From Pseudomonas sp. RIT288 (GTDB lineage Bacteria > Pseudomonadota > Gammaproteobacteria > Pseudomonadales > Pseudomonadaceae): a stretch of 64,000 nucleotides of DNA. Both the position numbers and the translations under genes were made by a program. A model generated the notes under the pieces. That model did no database searches, was not told the origin of the DNA, and was given only the letters and a program-made list of their open reading frames with translations. Below, in pieces: positions 1 through 8,617 of the stretch. Where the stretch lies: NCBI RefSeq assembly GCF_000631985.1, contig NZ_JFYN01000017.1, positions 29,835 through 93,834 of the forward strand, written 5' to 3'. Every line of letters begins with the position of its first letter. Positions within the stretch are counted from its first letter, which is position 1.

Positions 1-75
1 GCCGGTGCGCACCGAATCGATGACCACCTGACCTTGCAGGCGAAACGTACCCAGACCAAAGGCGGGAACAGACAT
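1..75 (-). CDS. dkgB: 2,5-didehydrogluconate reductase DkgB (aldo/keto reductase), N-terminal fragment
   Basis: Reading leftwards from an ATG at 75-73, 25 codons are visible before the window edge. They begin MSVPAFGLGTFRLQG, which I recognise as the start of DkgB-type aldo/keto reductases: the first beta strand with the G-L-G-T-F-R motif leading into the TIM barrel. These NADPH-dependent cytosolic enzymes reduce 2,5-diketo-D-gluconate and reactive aldehydes such as methylglyoxal. Only the extreme N-terminus is here, so the catalytic Asp/Tyr/Lys/His residues cannot be checked. The family call is fairly safe; the DkgB subtype is from memory. Confidence 0.7.
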   Translation of the reverse strand, partial: MSVPAFGLGTFRLQGQVVIDSVRTG

Positions 76-199
76 TGATGACTCCAGGGTTGCAGTGGGA
101 ATGGGCAGGAGTATCCGCATCTGAGCCCTTGAGAAAAACCGCTGTCGGGGCAAAGCACTGTTGAGCAGAAGTCATGAATCTTTCGCCGCCGGCAACACT

Positions 200-282
200 C
201 CTGTCGGCGCTGCGGCACGCTGCGATCTTTTGATCCTGAAAAACAAGTTCTAAAGATCGCAGCGTGCCGCAGCGCCTACAGG
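200..282. repeat. REP-type hairpin, GATCTTTT family
   Basis: An inverted repeat whose arms read GCTGCGGCACGCTGCGATCT on the left and its near complement on the right, around an AT-rich loop. It belongs to the same family as the elements near 19.5, 26.1, 30.6 and 36.4 kb. It sits in the 337-bp gap between dkgB and the pirin gene; I see nothing else in that gap except promoter-like AT-rich sequence just before the pirin gene. Confidence 0.8.
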
Positions 283-412
283 GGGGATCGCTTGCGAAGG
301 GCGTGCCACTGTCCTGCAGGTGGAACACTAAAGCCGGTTTTTGCCGTCTAGTCCTCCAGCTGTCATGGATTTAAGCTTAATCCATTGCGTCACCCACCTT
401 TTGGAGGCAACC

Positions 413-1279
413 ATGAAAAACATCATCGGTATCTACACCAGCCCTCGCGGCGATTGGGTCGGCGATGGTTTCCCGGTGCGCACCCTGTTTTCCTATGACA
501 ATCTGGGCAAACACATCAGCCCGTTCCTGTTGCTCGATCACGCAGGCCCGGCCGAATTCACTCCGACCACCGAGCGCCGTGGCGTCGGCCAGCACCCGCA
601 CCGTGGTTTTGAAACGGTGACCATCGTCTACGACGGCGAAGTGCAACACCGCGACTCCACCGGCAGCGGCGGCACCATCGGTCCCGGCGACGTGCAATGG
701 ATGACCGCTGCATCCGGGATCCTGCATGAAGAGTTTCACTCGGATAATTTCGCCAAGACCGGCGGCAAGCTGGAAATGGTGCAGTTGTGGGTCAACCTTC
801 CGGCTAAGGACAAAATGGCCGCGCCCGGCTACCAGACCATTCTCGACGGCGACATTCCCAATATCGCGCTGAAAGACGATGCCGGCCGGTTGCGGCTGAT
901 CGCTGGTGAGTTCGATGGGCATAAAGGTCCGTCGCAGACCTTCACGCCAATCGACGTCTGGGACCTGCGGCTGAACGCCGGCAAGTTGCTGACGCTGGAT
1001 CTGCACGAAGGGCGCAACACCGCGGTGGTGCTGTTGAAAGGTTCGGTGCAGGTCAACGGTGCGCAAACTGCGAGTGTCGGGCAGTGGGTGCTGTTCGAGC
1101 GCGACGGTCGTCAGTTGACCCTTGAGGCCAGTGAAGACGCGGTGGTGCTGCTGCTCAGCGGCGAGCCGATTGATGAACCGATTGTCGGCCATGGCCCGTT
1201 CGTGATGAACACCGAACAGGAGATTCATCAGGCATTCGCCGACTTCCAGTCCGGGCGTTTTGGCCGGATGCACGGGTAA
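413..1279 (+). CDS. Pirin family protein (cupin fold)
   Basis: 288 aa. The N-terminal cupin carries the full pirin metal site: H61-P-H63-R-G-F-E-T and G-I-L-H105-E-E107-F, matching the His/His/His/Glu set known for human pirin. A C-terminal pirin domain follows to about residue 285. Bacterial pirins are cytosolic metal proteins variously linked to quercetin dioxygenase activity or to modulation of other enzymes, so the in vivo role is open. I chose ATG 413 because TTGGAGGCAACC lies just before it; longer in-frame starts (341, 365) lack a ribosome site. It stands alone, followed directly by a REP hairpin. Confidence 0.9.
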   Translation: MKNIIGIYTSPRGDWVGDGFPVRTLFSYDNLGKHISPFLLLDHAGPAEFTPTTERRGVGQHPHRGFETVTIVYDGEVQHRDSTGSGGTIGPGDVQWMTAASGILHEEFHSDNFAKTGGKLEMVQLWVNLPAKDKMAAPGYQTILDGDIPNIALKDDAGRLRLIAGEFDGHKGPSQTFTPIDVWDLRLNAGKLLTLDLHEGRNTAVVLLKGSVQVNGAQTASVGQWVLFERDGRQLTLEASEDAVVLLLSGEPIDEPIVGHGPFVMNTEQEIHQAFADFQSGRFGRMHG

Positions 1280-1287
1280 TTCCCCCC

Positions 1288-1380
1288 CTGTGGGAGCGGG
1301 CTTGCTCGCGAAAGCGCAGTGCCAGTCAATGCGTGTCTGACTGATCCACCGCCTTCGCGGGCAGGCCCGCTCCCACATTG
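1288..1380. repeat. REP-type hairpin, GCTTGCTCGCGA family
   Basis: Arms TGTGGGAGCGGGCTTGCTCG and its near complement near 1351-1377 enclose about 45 bp. This is the second REP family in the window (TGCTCGCGA core), also seen near 13.2, 20.9 and 34.6 kb. It lies directly after the pirin stop codon. Confidence 0.8.
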
Positions 1381-1486
1381 GGTTTTCGGTGTTTTTGCGC
1401 GGGCGTTCATCCTCTGAAATCAATTGCTCCTACACTGAGCTAATCTGTGCGATCTTCTCGCGATTGGCCCCTGTCGGAGTGGTTTG

Positions 1487-2929
1487 ATGTTGTCTTTTTT
1501 GACCGAACATCCGTTGTTCTGCGCGTTGATCCTGATACTCCTCGATCTGGGCCTGTGGCGCCTGATCAGTTCCCGTGGCAGCGAGTGGAAGCTGTTGGTG
1601 CGGGTGCTGATTTTCACCCTGTTCAGCGCAGTACTGTTCAACGAAGGCCTAAACCCGATGGAGCCGGCGCCGTGGGCTGACAACGTGCCGCTGCACCTGG
1701 CGGCGACCGGGTTGCAGATCGGCTGGTGGCTGTTCGGCGCGCGCACCCTGACCGTGTTGATCGGCGCGGTGATGATGCAGCGCGTCGGGCACACCGGACG
1801 GCTGTTGCAGGATCTGCTCGGTGCGGTGATTTTCCTGATCGCGATTATCGCGGCGTTGGCCTACGTGCTGGATCTGCCGGTCAAAGGTGTACTGGCGACG
1901 TCCGGGGCCTTGGCGATCATCGTCGGTCTGGCGTTGCAGAGCACCCTGAGTGACGTGTTCTCCGGGATCGTGCTCAACACCACCAAGCCCTATCAGATCG
2001 ATGACTGGATCTCGATCGATGGCACCGAAGGCCGGGTCATCGACATCGACTGGCGCGCCACACGTCTGCAGACCAGCCAGGGCAGCATGGCGGTGATTCC
2101 CAACTCGCTGGCGGCCAAGGCCAAGATCATCAACTTCAGCCGACCGAGCAACATGTTCGGAGTCGCCGTCAGCGTCCAGGTCAGCCCGCATGCCCGGCCC
2201 AATACGGTGATCGACGCGCTGGAGCGGGCGATGCAGGGTTGCCGTCCGCTGCTGGACAATCCCTCGCCAAGCGTCGCGCTGAAAAGCTCCAGCAGCGCCG
2301 GTGCGGAATATGAAATCAGTGGTTTTGTCTCATCGATGGATCAGAAGCGCTCGGTGCGCAATCAGCTGTTCGATCTGGCGTACCGGCATCTGCAGGCATC
2401 CGGGGTCAATCTGTTGTCGAGTGTCGAACCGATCGTCGCCGGCAACCTCTCGCGGCCGCGGGCGCTGCTCGACAGTTCGCCGATTTTCTCCACCCTGCGC
2501 CAGGAAGAGAAAGACACCTTCAGCCAGAACATGACCCTGCAAACCTTCCGTGCCGGCGAGACGATCCTCGAGGCCGGGGAGGTTAGCGATCATTTGTTCA
2601 TCATCGAATCGGGTGTGGTCAGCGTGACCTTGACCCGCCATGGCAGCCCGTTCGAATCCGGGCGCATGGGGCCGGGGGAGGTGATCGGCGAGGCCGGCAT
2701 CCTGTCCGATTCGTCAGTGCCGGCGACCTTCGCGGCGAAAACCTTTTGCGCGCTGTACCGCATCGAAAAGACCTACCTGAAGCCGTGCCTGGATGCCCGC
2801 CATGACATCAACGAGGCGATGAAAGCCTTGCTCGATTATCGTCTGCACAAGGCCCAGACCTTGACGCAGGACGTACCGACCGTGGTGGCGAAAACCGGGT
2901 TCCTGCAGTGGTTGCGCAATCGCGTGTGA
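1487..2929 (+). CDS. MscS-type channel with C-terminal cyclic-nucleotide-binding domain
   Basis: 480 aa. Several hydrophobic helices fill residues 1-165. Then comes the MscS beta domain (the pore-lining stretch GALAIIVGLALQSTLSDVFSG, then D-D-W-I-S-I-D-G-T-E-G-R-V) and, from about residue 335, a cNMP-binding fold with G-E-V-I-G-E-A-G-I-L. The phosphate-binding cassette reads S-D-S-S-V-P-A-T, without the arginine usual in true cAMP/cGMP binders. This layout matches bacterial CNG (bCNG) channels of the MscS superfamily, which sit in the inner membrane and may respond poorly to membrane tension. ATG 1487 has GGAG seven bases upstream; the TTG one codon earlier is less likely. What the sensor domain binds is unknown. 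Confidence 0.88.
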   Translation: MLSFLTEHPLFCALILILLDLGLWRLISSRGSEWKLLVRVLIFTLFSAVLFNEGLNPMEPAPWADNVPLHLAATGLQIGWWLFGARTLTVLIGAVMMQRVGHTGRLLQDLLGAVIFLIAIIAALAYVLDLPVKGVLATSGALAIIVGLALQSTLSDVFSGIVLNTTKPYQIDDWISIDGTEGRVIDIDWRATRLQTSQGSMAVIPNSLAAKAKIINFSRPSNMFGVAVSVQVSPHARPNTVIDALERAMQGCRPLLDNPSPSVALKSSSSAGAEYEISGFVSSMDQKRSVRNQLFDLAYRHLQASGVNLLSSVEPIVAGNLSRPRALLDSSPIFSTLRQEEKDTFSQNMTLQTFRAGETILEAGEVSDHLFIIESGVVSVTLTRHGSPFESGRMGPGEVIGEAGILSDSSVPATFAAKTFCALYRIEKTYLKPCLDARHDINEAMKALLDYRLHKAQTLTQDVPTVVAKTGFLQWLRNRV

Positions 2930-3025
2930 CGGGTGGTCTACTCGTCTTCCGGGAGATTGGCTATTTGTCCGGGGCAGTGGCGGGACTACCTTAGTCACAC
3001 ATTCACTGGCCCCGGAAATTCAATC

Positions 3026-3466
3026 ATGAAAGCTCGTACCGATTTCTACACCGCTTCTCCAGACGCCCTGAAAGCGATGATGGCCCTGGAAACTGCGGTT
3101 TCGAAGCTGCCGCTGGAAAAGACCCTGATTGAACTGGTCAAGCTGCGCGCTTCGCAGATCAACGGCTGCGCGTTCTGCATCGACATGCATACTGCGGACG
3201 CGATCAAGGGCGGCGAAACCCCGCGCCGGCTGTTCGCCGTGACCGCGTGGCGTGAAGCGCCATTCTTCACCGAGCGCGAACGCGCTGCGCTGCTGTGGAC
3301 CGAGTCGCTGACCCAATTGAGTCTGACCCACGCCCCGGACGAAGACTACGACATCGTCGCTGCGCAATTCACGCCCAAGGAAATGGTCGACCTGAGCGTG
3401 GCGATCAACACCATCAACAGCTGGAACCGGCTGGCGGTGGGCTTCCGCAAAATCCCGCAGCTCTAA
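3026..3466 (+). CDS. Carboxymuconolactone decarboxylase / AhpD-like protein
   Basis: 146 aa, all-helical. It has the CMD/AhpD signature E-L-V-K-L-R-A-S-Q-I-N-G-C-A-F-C-I-D-M-H, including the C-x-x-C pair and the following histidine that serve thiol-disulfide chemistry in AhpD. Proteins of this size and motif in Pseudomonas are usually called alkylhydroperoxidase-like; the substrate is not known. ATG 3026 starts a well-conserved N-terminus (MKARTDFYTASPDAL); upstream in-frame codons look non-coding. Its last ten codons (VGFRKIPQL and stop) are repeated twice more downstream as part of a 131-bp tandem array. Confidence 0.85.
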   Translation: MKARTDFYTASPDALKAMMALETAVSKLPLEKTLIELVKLRASQINGCAFCIDMHTADAIKGGETPRRLFAVTAWREAPFFTERERAALLWTESLTQLSLTHAPDEDYDIVAAQFTPKEMVDLSVAINTINSWNRLAVGFRKIPQL

Positions 3467-3828
3467 GCCGCAACGCATTACCCCTGTAGGAGCTGTCGAG
3501 TGAAACGAGGCTGCGATCTTTTAAAGACAAGATCAAAAGATCGCAGCCTGCGGCAGCTCCTGCAGCGGTGGGCTTCCGCAAAATCCCGCAGCTCTAAGCG
3601 CCAATGCATTACCCCCGTAGGAGCTGTCGAGTGAAACGAGGCTGCGATCTTTTGAAGACAAGATCAAAAGATCGCAGCCTGCGGCAGCTCCTACAACGGT
3701 GGGCTTCCGCAAAATCCCGCAGCTCTAAGCCGCAACGCATTACCCCCGTAGGAGCTGTCGAGTGAAACGAGGCTGCGATCTTTTAAAGACAAGATCAAAA
3801 GATCGCAGCCTGCGGCAGCTCCTACAGG
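3436..3828. repeat. Three tandem copies of a 131-bp unit: gene end plus REP hairpin
   Basis: Copies run 3436-3566, 3567-3697 and 3698-3828. Each starts GGTGGGCTTCCGCAAAATCC, that is, the last coding stretch and stop codon of the AhpD-like gene. Each continues with a short spacer and a complete hairpin with GCTGCGATCTTTT arms. The copies differ at only a few positions (for example TTTTAAAG against TTTTGAAG), so the amplification is recent. The array fills the 371-bp gap to the next gene. Confidence 0.95.
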
Positions 3829-3837
3829 GGCGTGACA

Positions 3838-5430
3838 TCAATGCGCATCCGCACTCGGCGCCGTCGGTGGTTGTATCTTGCGCATCAAGGGCACCATCGC
3901 CGTGGCGATGATGAAGCACAGCATGATCATCAAAAAGGTATCGCCGTAGGTCTGGGTCTGCGCCTCGCGGTAGGTCAGCAGCCACAGTTGACGCAGGCTG
4001 GCGGTGACGCCGACGTCACCGCTCTGACCCAGCGTCGCCAGGTTGCCACCGACCTGCGCCAACCACTGATTCATCGCCTCGTTGCTGCTGTTCAAATGCT
4101 CGGCCAAGCGGCTGAAGTGCAGGTTGGTGCGGTCATTGAGAATGGTCGCGCAGGCGGCAATGCCGATCGCCCCGCCCAGATTGCGCATCAGGTTGAACAG
4201 CCCCGAAGCGTGCTTCAAGCGTGCCGGTGCCAAACCCCCCAAGGTCAGCGTCACCGCCGGCGGCACTGCCAGTTGCTGGGCGATTCCGCGCAGCGCTTGT
4301 GGCAGCATCAACTCAGCGGCACCCCAGTCGTGGGTGATCGGACTGAACTCCCACATCGACACGGCAAACAAGCCCAGGCCGATCATCATGATCCAGCGCA
4401 GATCCATGCGATTGGCGAGAAAGGCGTACAGCGGAATCGCCATGATCTGGAACACCCCGGTGGAAAAAACCGCCAGACCAATGTCCAGCGCGCTGTAACC
4501 ACGCACCCGTCCAAGAAACAGCGGAGTCAGGTAAATCGTTGCGAACAGGCCGATCCCGGTGACAAAGGAAAAGAAACAGCCCAGGGCAAAGTTGCGATCC
4601 TTGAGCGCGCGCAGATCGACGATCGGATTGGCCACGTGCAAGGTGCGCCCGATAAAGGCCAGCCCCGCCAGACCGCTGATCCATGCCGTGGTCAGAATCG
4701 TTTGATCGCTGAACCAGTTCCAGCGCGGGCCTTCTTCGAGGGTGTATTCCAGGCAGCCGAGAAACAGCGCGAGAAACGCCATGCTCAGGTAGTCCGCGCC
4801 TTTGAGCAGCGCCAGTTCGGGCTGGTCGATCTTCACCAGCATGGGTACTGCGACTGCGACGAAAATGCCCGGCACCAGGTTGATGTAGAACAGCCAGTGC
4901 CATGAGGAAATGTCGGTGATCCAGCCACCGATCACCGGTCCCAACGTCGGCGCCAGCGACGCCACCGCACCGATGGTCGCGGCGGCAATCACCCGCTGTT
5001 TGCCGCTGAAGAAAAAGAACGCGGTGGTGAATACCAGCGGAATCATCGAGCCGCCGAGAAAGCCTTGCAGCGCCCGAAAGGCGATCATGCTCTGGATGTT
5101 CCAGGCCACGCCGCAGAGCAGGCTGGCCAGGGTGAAGCCGACCGCCGAGGCGCAGAACAGCCAGCGTGTGGAGAACACCCGCGACAGCCAGCCCGACAGC
5201 GGGATCACGATGATTTCGGCGATCAGGTTACTGGTCTGCACCCACGCGGTTTCGTCGGTGCCGGCCGAGAGTCCACCGCCGATATCGCGCAGCGAGGCCG
5301 AGACGATCTGGATGTCCAGCAGCGCAATGAACATGCCGATGCACATCGTGGCGAAGGCGAACACTTTGGTCGCGGTGGCCATGTCGGCGGCGTTGAACGG
5401 TTGCGCCGGGGCAGCGAGGGTGGTGCTCAT
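3838..5430 (-). CDS. DHA2-family MFS drug efflux transporter (EmrB type)
   Basis: 530 aa, with about 14 hydrophobic segments as expected for the DHA2 (EmrB/QacA) family. Visible signatures are L-L-D-x-Q-I-V in helix 1, where an acidic residue is typical, and the efflux motif C region G-P-V-I-G-G-W-I in helix 5. It would export hydrophobic toxins by proton antiport through the inner membrane, together with the membrane-fusion protein encoded just upstream. The start ATG at 5430 overlaps that gene's stop by four bases (ATGA), so the two are translationally coupled. No outer-membrane channel gene lies beside them, so TolC or an OprM-like partner would come from elsewhere. The substrate is unknown. 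Confidence 0.9.
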   Translation of the reverse strand: MSTTLAAPAQPFNAADMATATKVFAFATMCIGMFIALLDIQIVSASLRDIGGGLSAGTDETAWVQTSNLIAEIIVIPLSGWLSRVFSTRWLFCASAVGFTLASLLCGVAWNIQSMIAFRALQGFLGGSMIPLVFTTAFFFFSGKQRVIAAATIGAVASLAPTLGPVIGGWITDISSWHWLFYINLVPGIFVAVAVPMLVKIDQPELALLKGADYLSMAFLALFLGCLEYTLEEGPRWNWFSDQTILTTAWISGLAGLAFIGRTLHVANPIVDLRALKDRNFALGCFFSFVTGIGLFATIYLTPLFLGRVRGYSALDIGLAVFSTGVFQIMAIPLYAFLANRMDLRWIMMIGLGLFAVSMWEFSPITHDWGAAELMLPQALRGIAQQLAVPPAVTLTLGGLAPARLKHASGLFNLMRNLGGAIGIAACATILNDRTNLHFSRLAEHLNSSNEAMNQWLAQVGGNLATLGQSGDVGVTASLRQLWLLTYREAQTQTYGDTFLMIMLCFIIATAMVPLMRKIQPPTAPSADAH

Positions 5431-6548
5431 GGTGCGACGGCCACGGCGCTGGTTTCGGCTTGTGCGCGGGTGTCGACTTCAGCGGTGACCGACAACCCTG
5501 GCCGCAGGTGACCGAGCACCCCGTCGGCCGGATCGAGCAGGATGCGCACCGGCACCCGCTGGACGATTTTGGTGAAGTTACCGGTGGCGTTCTCCGGCGG
5601 CAGCACGCTGAATTGCGAGCCGGTGGCGGGGGCGAGGCTGTCGAGTCGACCGTGGAACTCCTGGCCGGAGAGCACGTCGGCGCGGATGCTCACCCGTTGT
5701 CCGGGTTTCATCCGCGCCAGTTGGTCCTCCTTGAAATTGGCATCCACCCACAGACCGCTGGCCGGCACCACCGACAACTGTTGCGAGCCGGCCTGGGCAT
5801 AGGCGCCGACCCGCGCGCGGCGGTTGCCGATCACGCCATCAACCGGCGCGCGCAGTTCGGTGTAGCCGAGATTCAACTGCGCCAGATCACGCTCGGCGCG
5901 GGCTTGTTGCAGGGCGGCGCGGGCCTGTTGTTTCTGGGTGTCGATCACCGCCAGTTGGCGCTGTGCGGCGAGCAATTCGGCCTGTGCGCGGGCACTCAAA
6001 GCCTGGGCGGTCTTGAAGGTGGCGTCGGCGCGCTGGGCACTTTCCACCGACACGGCATTGGTGCTGACCAGGCGTTTGTAGCGCGCATTGTCATCCCGCG
6101 AGCGGGCGGTTTCGGCACCGGCGGCATCGATGCCGGCGCGGGCCTGGCCGATCACCGCATGCTGCAGTTGCTCAGTGGCGTCGAGGTTGGCCAGCAGCGC
6201 TTCTTCGGCGGCGACTGCGCCTTCGGCTTTGGCGAGGTTGGCGCGATAGTCGCGTGCGTCGAGTCGGATCAGCACGTCGCCGGCCTTCACCGATTGGTTG
6301 TCGCTGACCAGTACTTCGTCGATGTACCCGGCGACCTTCGGCCCGATCACCGTGACGTCGCCACCGATGTAGGCATCGTCAGTCTCCTCGAGAAAGCGCC
6401 CGGTGCCCCACCAATGACTGGCGTACACGCCGACCACGGCCAGCGCAATCAGGCCAGAGCCGGTCAGCAGCAGGCGCTTGCGTAATGGCGGTTTGGCGGG
6501 GGTGACCGGGGCTGACAGGTCGGGTTCGAGGGTGGGCATGCTGGTCAT
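5427..6548 (-). CDS. HlyD-family membrane fusion protein (EmrA type)
   Basis: 373 aa. A short cytosolic leader is followed by one membrane helix at about residues 27-46, then the periplasmic part: a lipoyl half-motif (D-V-T-V-I-G-P-K-V-A-G-Y-I), a long Ala/Gln/Arg-rich coiled-coil hairpin, the second lipoyl half (T-E-L-R-A-P-V-D-G-V-I-G) and a beta-barrel domain. It is the adaptor of the EmrAB-type pump and reaches across the periplasm. It is the first gene of the two-gene operon. The start at 6548 has only a weak ribosome site, and an in-frame ATG three codons on (6539) is equally possible. No regulator gene sits next to it. Confidence 0.88.
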   Translation of the reverse strand: MTSMPTLEPDLSAPVTPAKPPLRKRLLLTGSGLIALAVVGVYASHWWGTGRFLEETDDAYIGGDVTVIGPKVAGYIDEVLVSDNQSVKAGDVLIRLDARDYRANLAKAEGAVAAEEALLANLDATEQLQHAVIGQARAGIDAAGAETARSRDDNARYKRLVSTNAVSVESAQRADATFKTAQALSARAQAELLAAQRQLAVIDTQKQQARAALQQARAERDLAQLNLGYTELRAPVDGVIGNRRARVGAYAQAGSQQLSVVPASGLWVDANFKEDQLARMKPGQRVSIRADVLSGQEFHGRLDSLAPATGSQFSVLPPENATGNFTKIVQRVPVRILLDPADGVLGHLRPGLSVTAEVDTRAQAETSAVAVAP

Positions 6549-6889
6549 GGCGTAATACCTGCGAAAACGGGTCGTTATTATGGTTGTAATATGACGTAAG
6601 TAATATTTTGTGGCAATTAAGTTTTGTGCCGGTCGTCAGTTGCTTGCCTGAACTCGGGGTTTGGAGCGGTTTCGATTAATGACAGCGCCGGTAATAAGGG
6701 CCAAGTCTTCGAGAACTCAATGAAAGCTCTCGGGGAACCCCTGATGGCGTGGCGTTGAACACAGCAAAATCAAATGTTTAAGAAATGTAAGCGTTGTAGG
6801 AAGCGTCTTGCATTTGCGTAGGAAGGCTCTGACTATCACTCGCATTGATGAAGTGGCATTACGCCATTTTATGATTGCAAGGATGTTGC
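6549..6889. promoter_or_regulatory. Divergent intergenic region between the efflux operon and tpsBA
   Basis: About 340 bp without a gene. An AT-rich patch at roughly 6573-6620 (GGTTGTAATATGACGTAAGT inside it) is the likely promoter zone of the leftward efflux pair. A second AT-rich patch near 6760-6790 could serve the rightward secretion pair. I found no clean inverted repeat that would mark an operator. No REP element is present. Confidence 0.4.
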
Positions 6890-8617
6890 GTGTCGTATTC
6901 GCTTCGCGTTGTTTTTCGTCGTCGTTCCACGCTTTGCCCGCTGTTGTCGGCCTTTGTGTTGAGTGTGTGTGCCTCCTCGATTCAAGCGGCTGACCCTGTT
7001 GCGCCGGGCCAGGAAGTGCTGCGCCAGCAGCAACAGCAACAACGCGATCTGCAACAACTGCAGCTTGAGCAACGCAAGCGCCAACTGGAGCGCGGTGCGT
7101 TCGGTCCTGCGCCCGCCACACCAGCGCTCCCGCAGACAGTCGCCCCCGATGAACGCTGCTGGCCGCTAAGTGGCACGCGCATCGGCGGTGTCACGCTGAT
7201 CGACAGCGACAAACTCAACGCCCGGATCAAACCGCTGCTGGCGCCGTGCATGGGCGTTGGTCAGATCAACCATTTGCTGGCGACCATCACCGCGATCTAC
7301 GTCGAGCAGGGCTACATCGCCAGTCGCCCGTACCTGTTGAGCGCGCCAGCGGCGGGGCAGTCGCTGGACATCATGATTGACGAGGGCTATATCGAGTCCA
7401 TCGAGCTGGCCGACCAGAGCTTGCCCGTTTCGCTGGGTGACGCGTTCCCGCACATGCTCGGCCAGCCGCTGAACCTGCGCGATCTGGAGCAGGGCCTGGA
7501 TCAACTGAACCGCTTGCGCTCGATAGATCTTACCGCCGACATCGCCCCCGGCAGCCAGCCTGGCGCGTCGCGAATCATCCTGCGTTCGCGCACGGCCGGG
7601 CAGTCGCGCTGGGCGTTGGGCCTGGGCATGGACAACCTCGGCAGCGCCAGCACCGGGCGTGATCGCGATACCGTCAGTCTGAGCTTCGACAGCCCGTTGC
7701 AACTCAACGATCTGTTGAGCCTCAGTGCCAGCGATACGTTGAATCAGGGTGACCGCTACAGTCGCAACGCCAGCCTGTATTACGCGATTCCCTACGGCTA
7801 CTGGACCTACAGCGCATTCGCCAGCCATGCCGAATATCGCGCGCCGTTCAAACTGCCCAGCGCGACCTTGTACAGCACCGGCATCACCGATCAACTGAGC
7901 CTGCGCGCCGACCGCGTATTGTGGCGCGACCAGAGCCGCCAGCTCAGCGCCAATCTGCAATTGGCGCACAAAGACGTCGACAGCTATCTGGAGAATGTCC
8001 GCCTGGGCATTCAAAGCCCGACCCTGACCGTGGCCGAAGCCGGACTCAATCTGTTCTGGCTCGACCGTGCGGTGTGGAACCTCGACTTCACCTATTCGCA
8101 AGGTCTGCGCTGGCTGGGTGCCGATGACGACGCCAATCACGCGGTCAGCAATCTGCCCAAAGCGCAGTTTCACAAGTACCGCGCCGGCCTCAGCCAATGG
8201 CGCAACGGCCAGTTCGGCGCGCAAACGTGGCAGTGGCAGAGCCAGCTCAATCTGCAATACAGCCCCGATGCGTTGCCGGCCATCGAACAGTTGCTCGGCA
8301 CCGACGATTCAGCGGTGCGCGGTTATCGGATCAGCAGCGCCTCCGGTGCCAGCGGCGCGATCTGGCGCAACACCTTGCGTCTGCCGCTGCGCAGCGATTG
8401 GCCGCTGCAGATTACCCCGCGCGTGGGCCTGGACAACGGCTGGCTCAAGGCCGACCACGGCGCCCAGGGTCAACGCCTGAGCGGTGCCAGCGTCGGGCTG
8501 AATCTGGGCTGGAAGCATCTGCAAGTGGACGTCGATTACCAACGCGCCCTCAACACCCCCAACGGTTTGCAGCACGAGCCAGAGACCTGGCTGATGCGCG
8601 TGGGGTTGCAGATATGA
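6890..8617 (+). CDS. TpsB outer-membrane transporter (ShlB/FhaC/HecB family)
   Basis: 575 aa. A signal peptide ends near A-S-S-I-Q-A; a Gln-rich helix (RQQQQQQRDLQQLQLEQRKR) follows, then a POTRA domain at about 65-150 and a 16-strand barrel region to the end. Such Omp85-superfamily proteins secrete one large beta-helical partner across the outer membrane. I chose GTG 6890 because AAGGA sits six bases upstream and the signal peptide then starts sensibly; the in-frame TTG at 6875 has no ribosome site, and ATG 6871 is out of frame. Its stop overlaps the partner gene's ATG (ATGA at 8614-8617), so the two proteins are probably made together. Confidence 0.92.
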   Translation: MSYSLRVVFRRRSTLCPLLSAFVLSVCASSIQAADPVAPGQEVLRQQQQQQRDLQQLQLEQRKRQLERGAFGPAPATPALPQTVAPDERCWPLSGTRIGGVTLIDSDKLNARIKPLLAPCMGVGQINHLLATITAIYVEQGYIASRPYLLSAPAAGQSLDIMIDEGYIESIELADQSLPVSLGDAFPHMLGQPLNLRDLEQGLDQLNRLRSIDLTADIAPGSQPGASRIILRSRTAGQSRWALGLGMDNLGSASTGRDRDTVSLSFDSPLQLNDLLSLSASDTLNQGDRYSRNASLYYAIPYGYWTYSAFASHAEYRAPFKLPSATLYSTGITDQLSLRADRVLWRDQSRQLSANLQLAHKDVDSYLENVRLGIQSPTLTVAEAGLNLFWLDRAVWNLDFTYSQGLRWLGADDDANHAVSNLPKAQFHKYRAGLSQWRNGQFGAQTWQWQSQLNLQYSPDALPAIEQLLGTDDSAVRGYRISSASGASGAIWRNTLRLPLRSDWPLQITPRVGLDNGWLKADHGAQGQRLSGASVGLNLGWKHLQVDVDYQRALNTPNGLQHEPETWLMRVGLQI

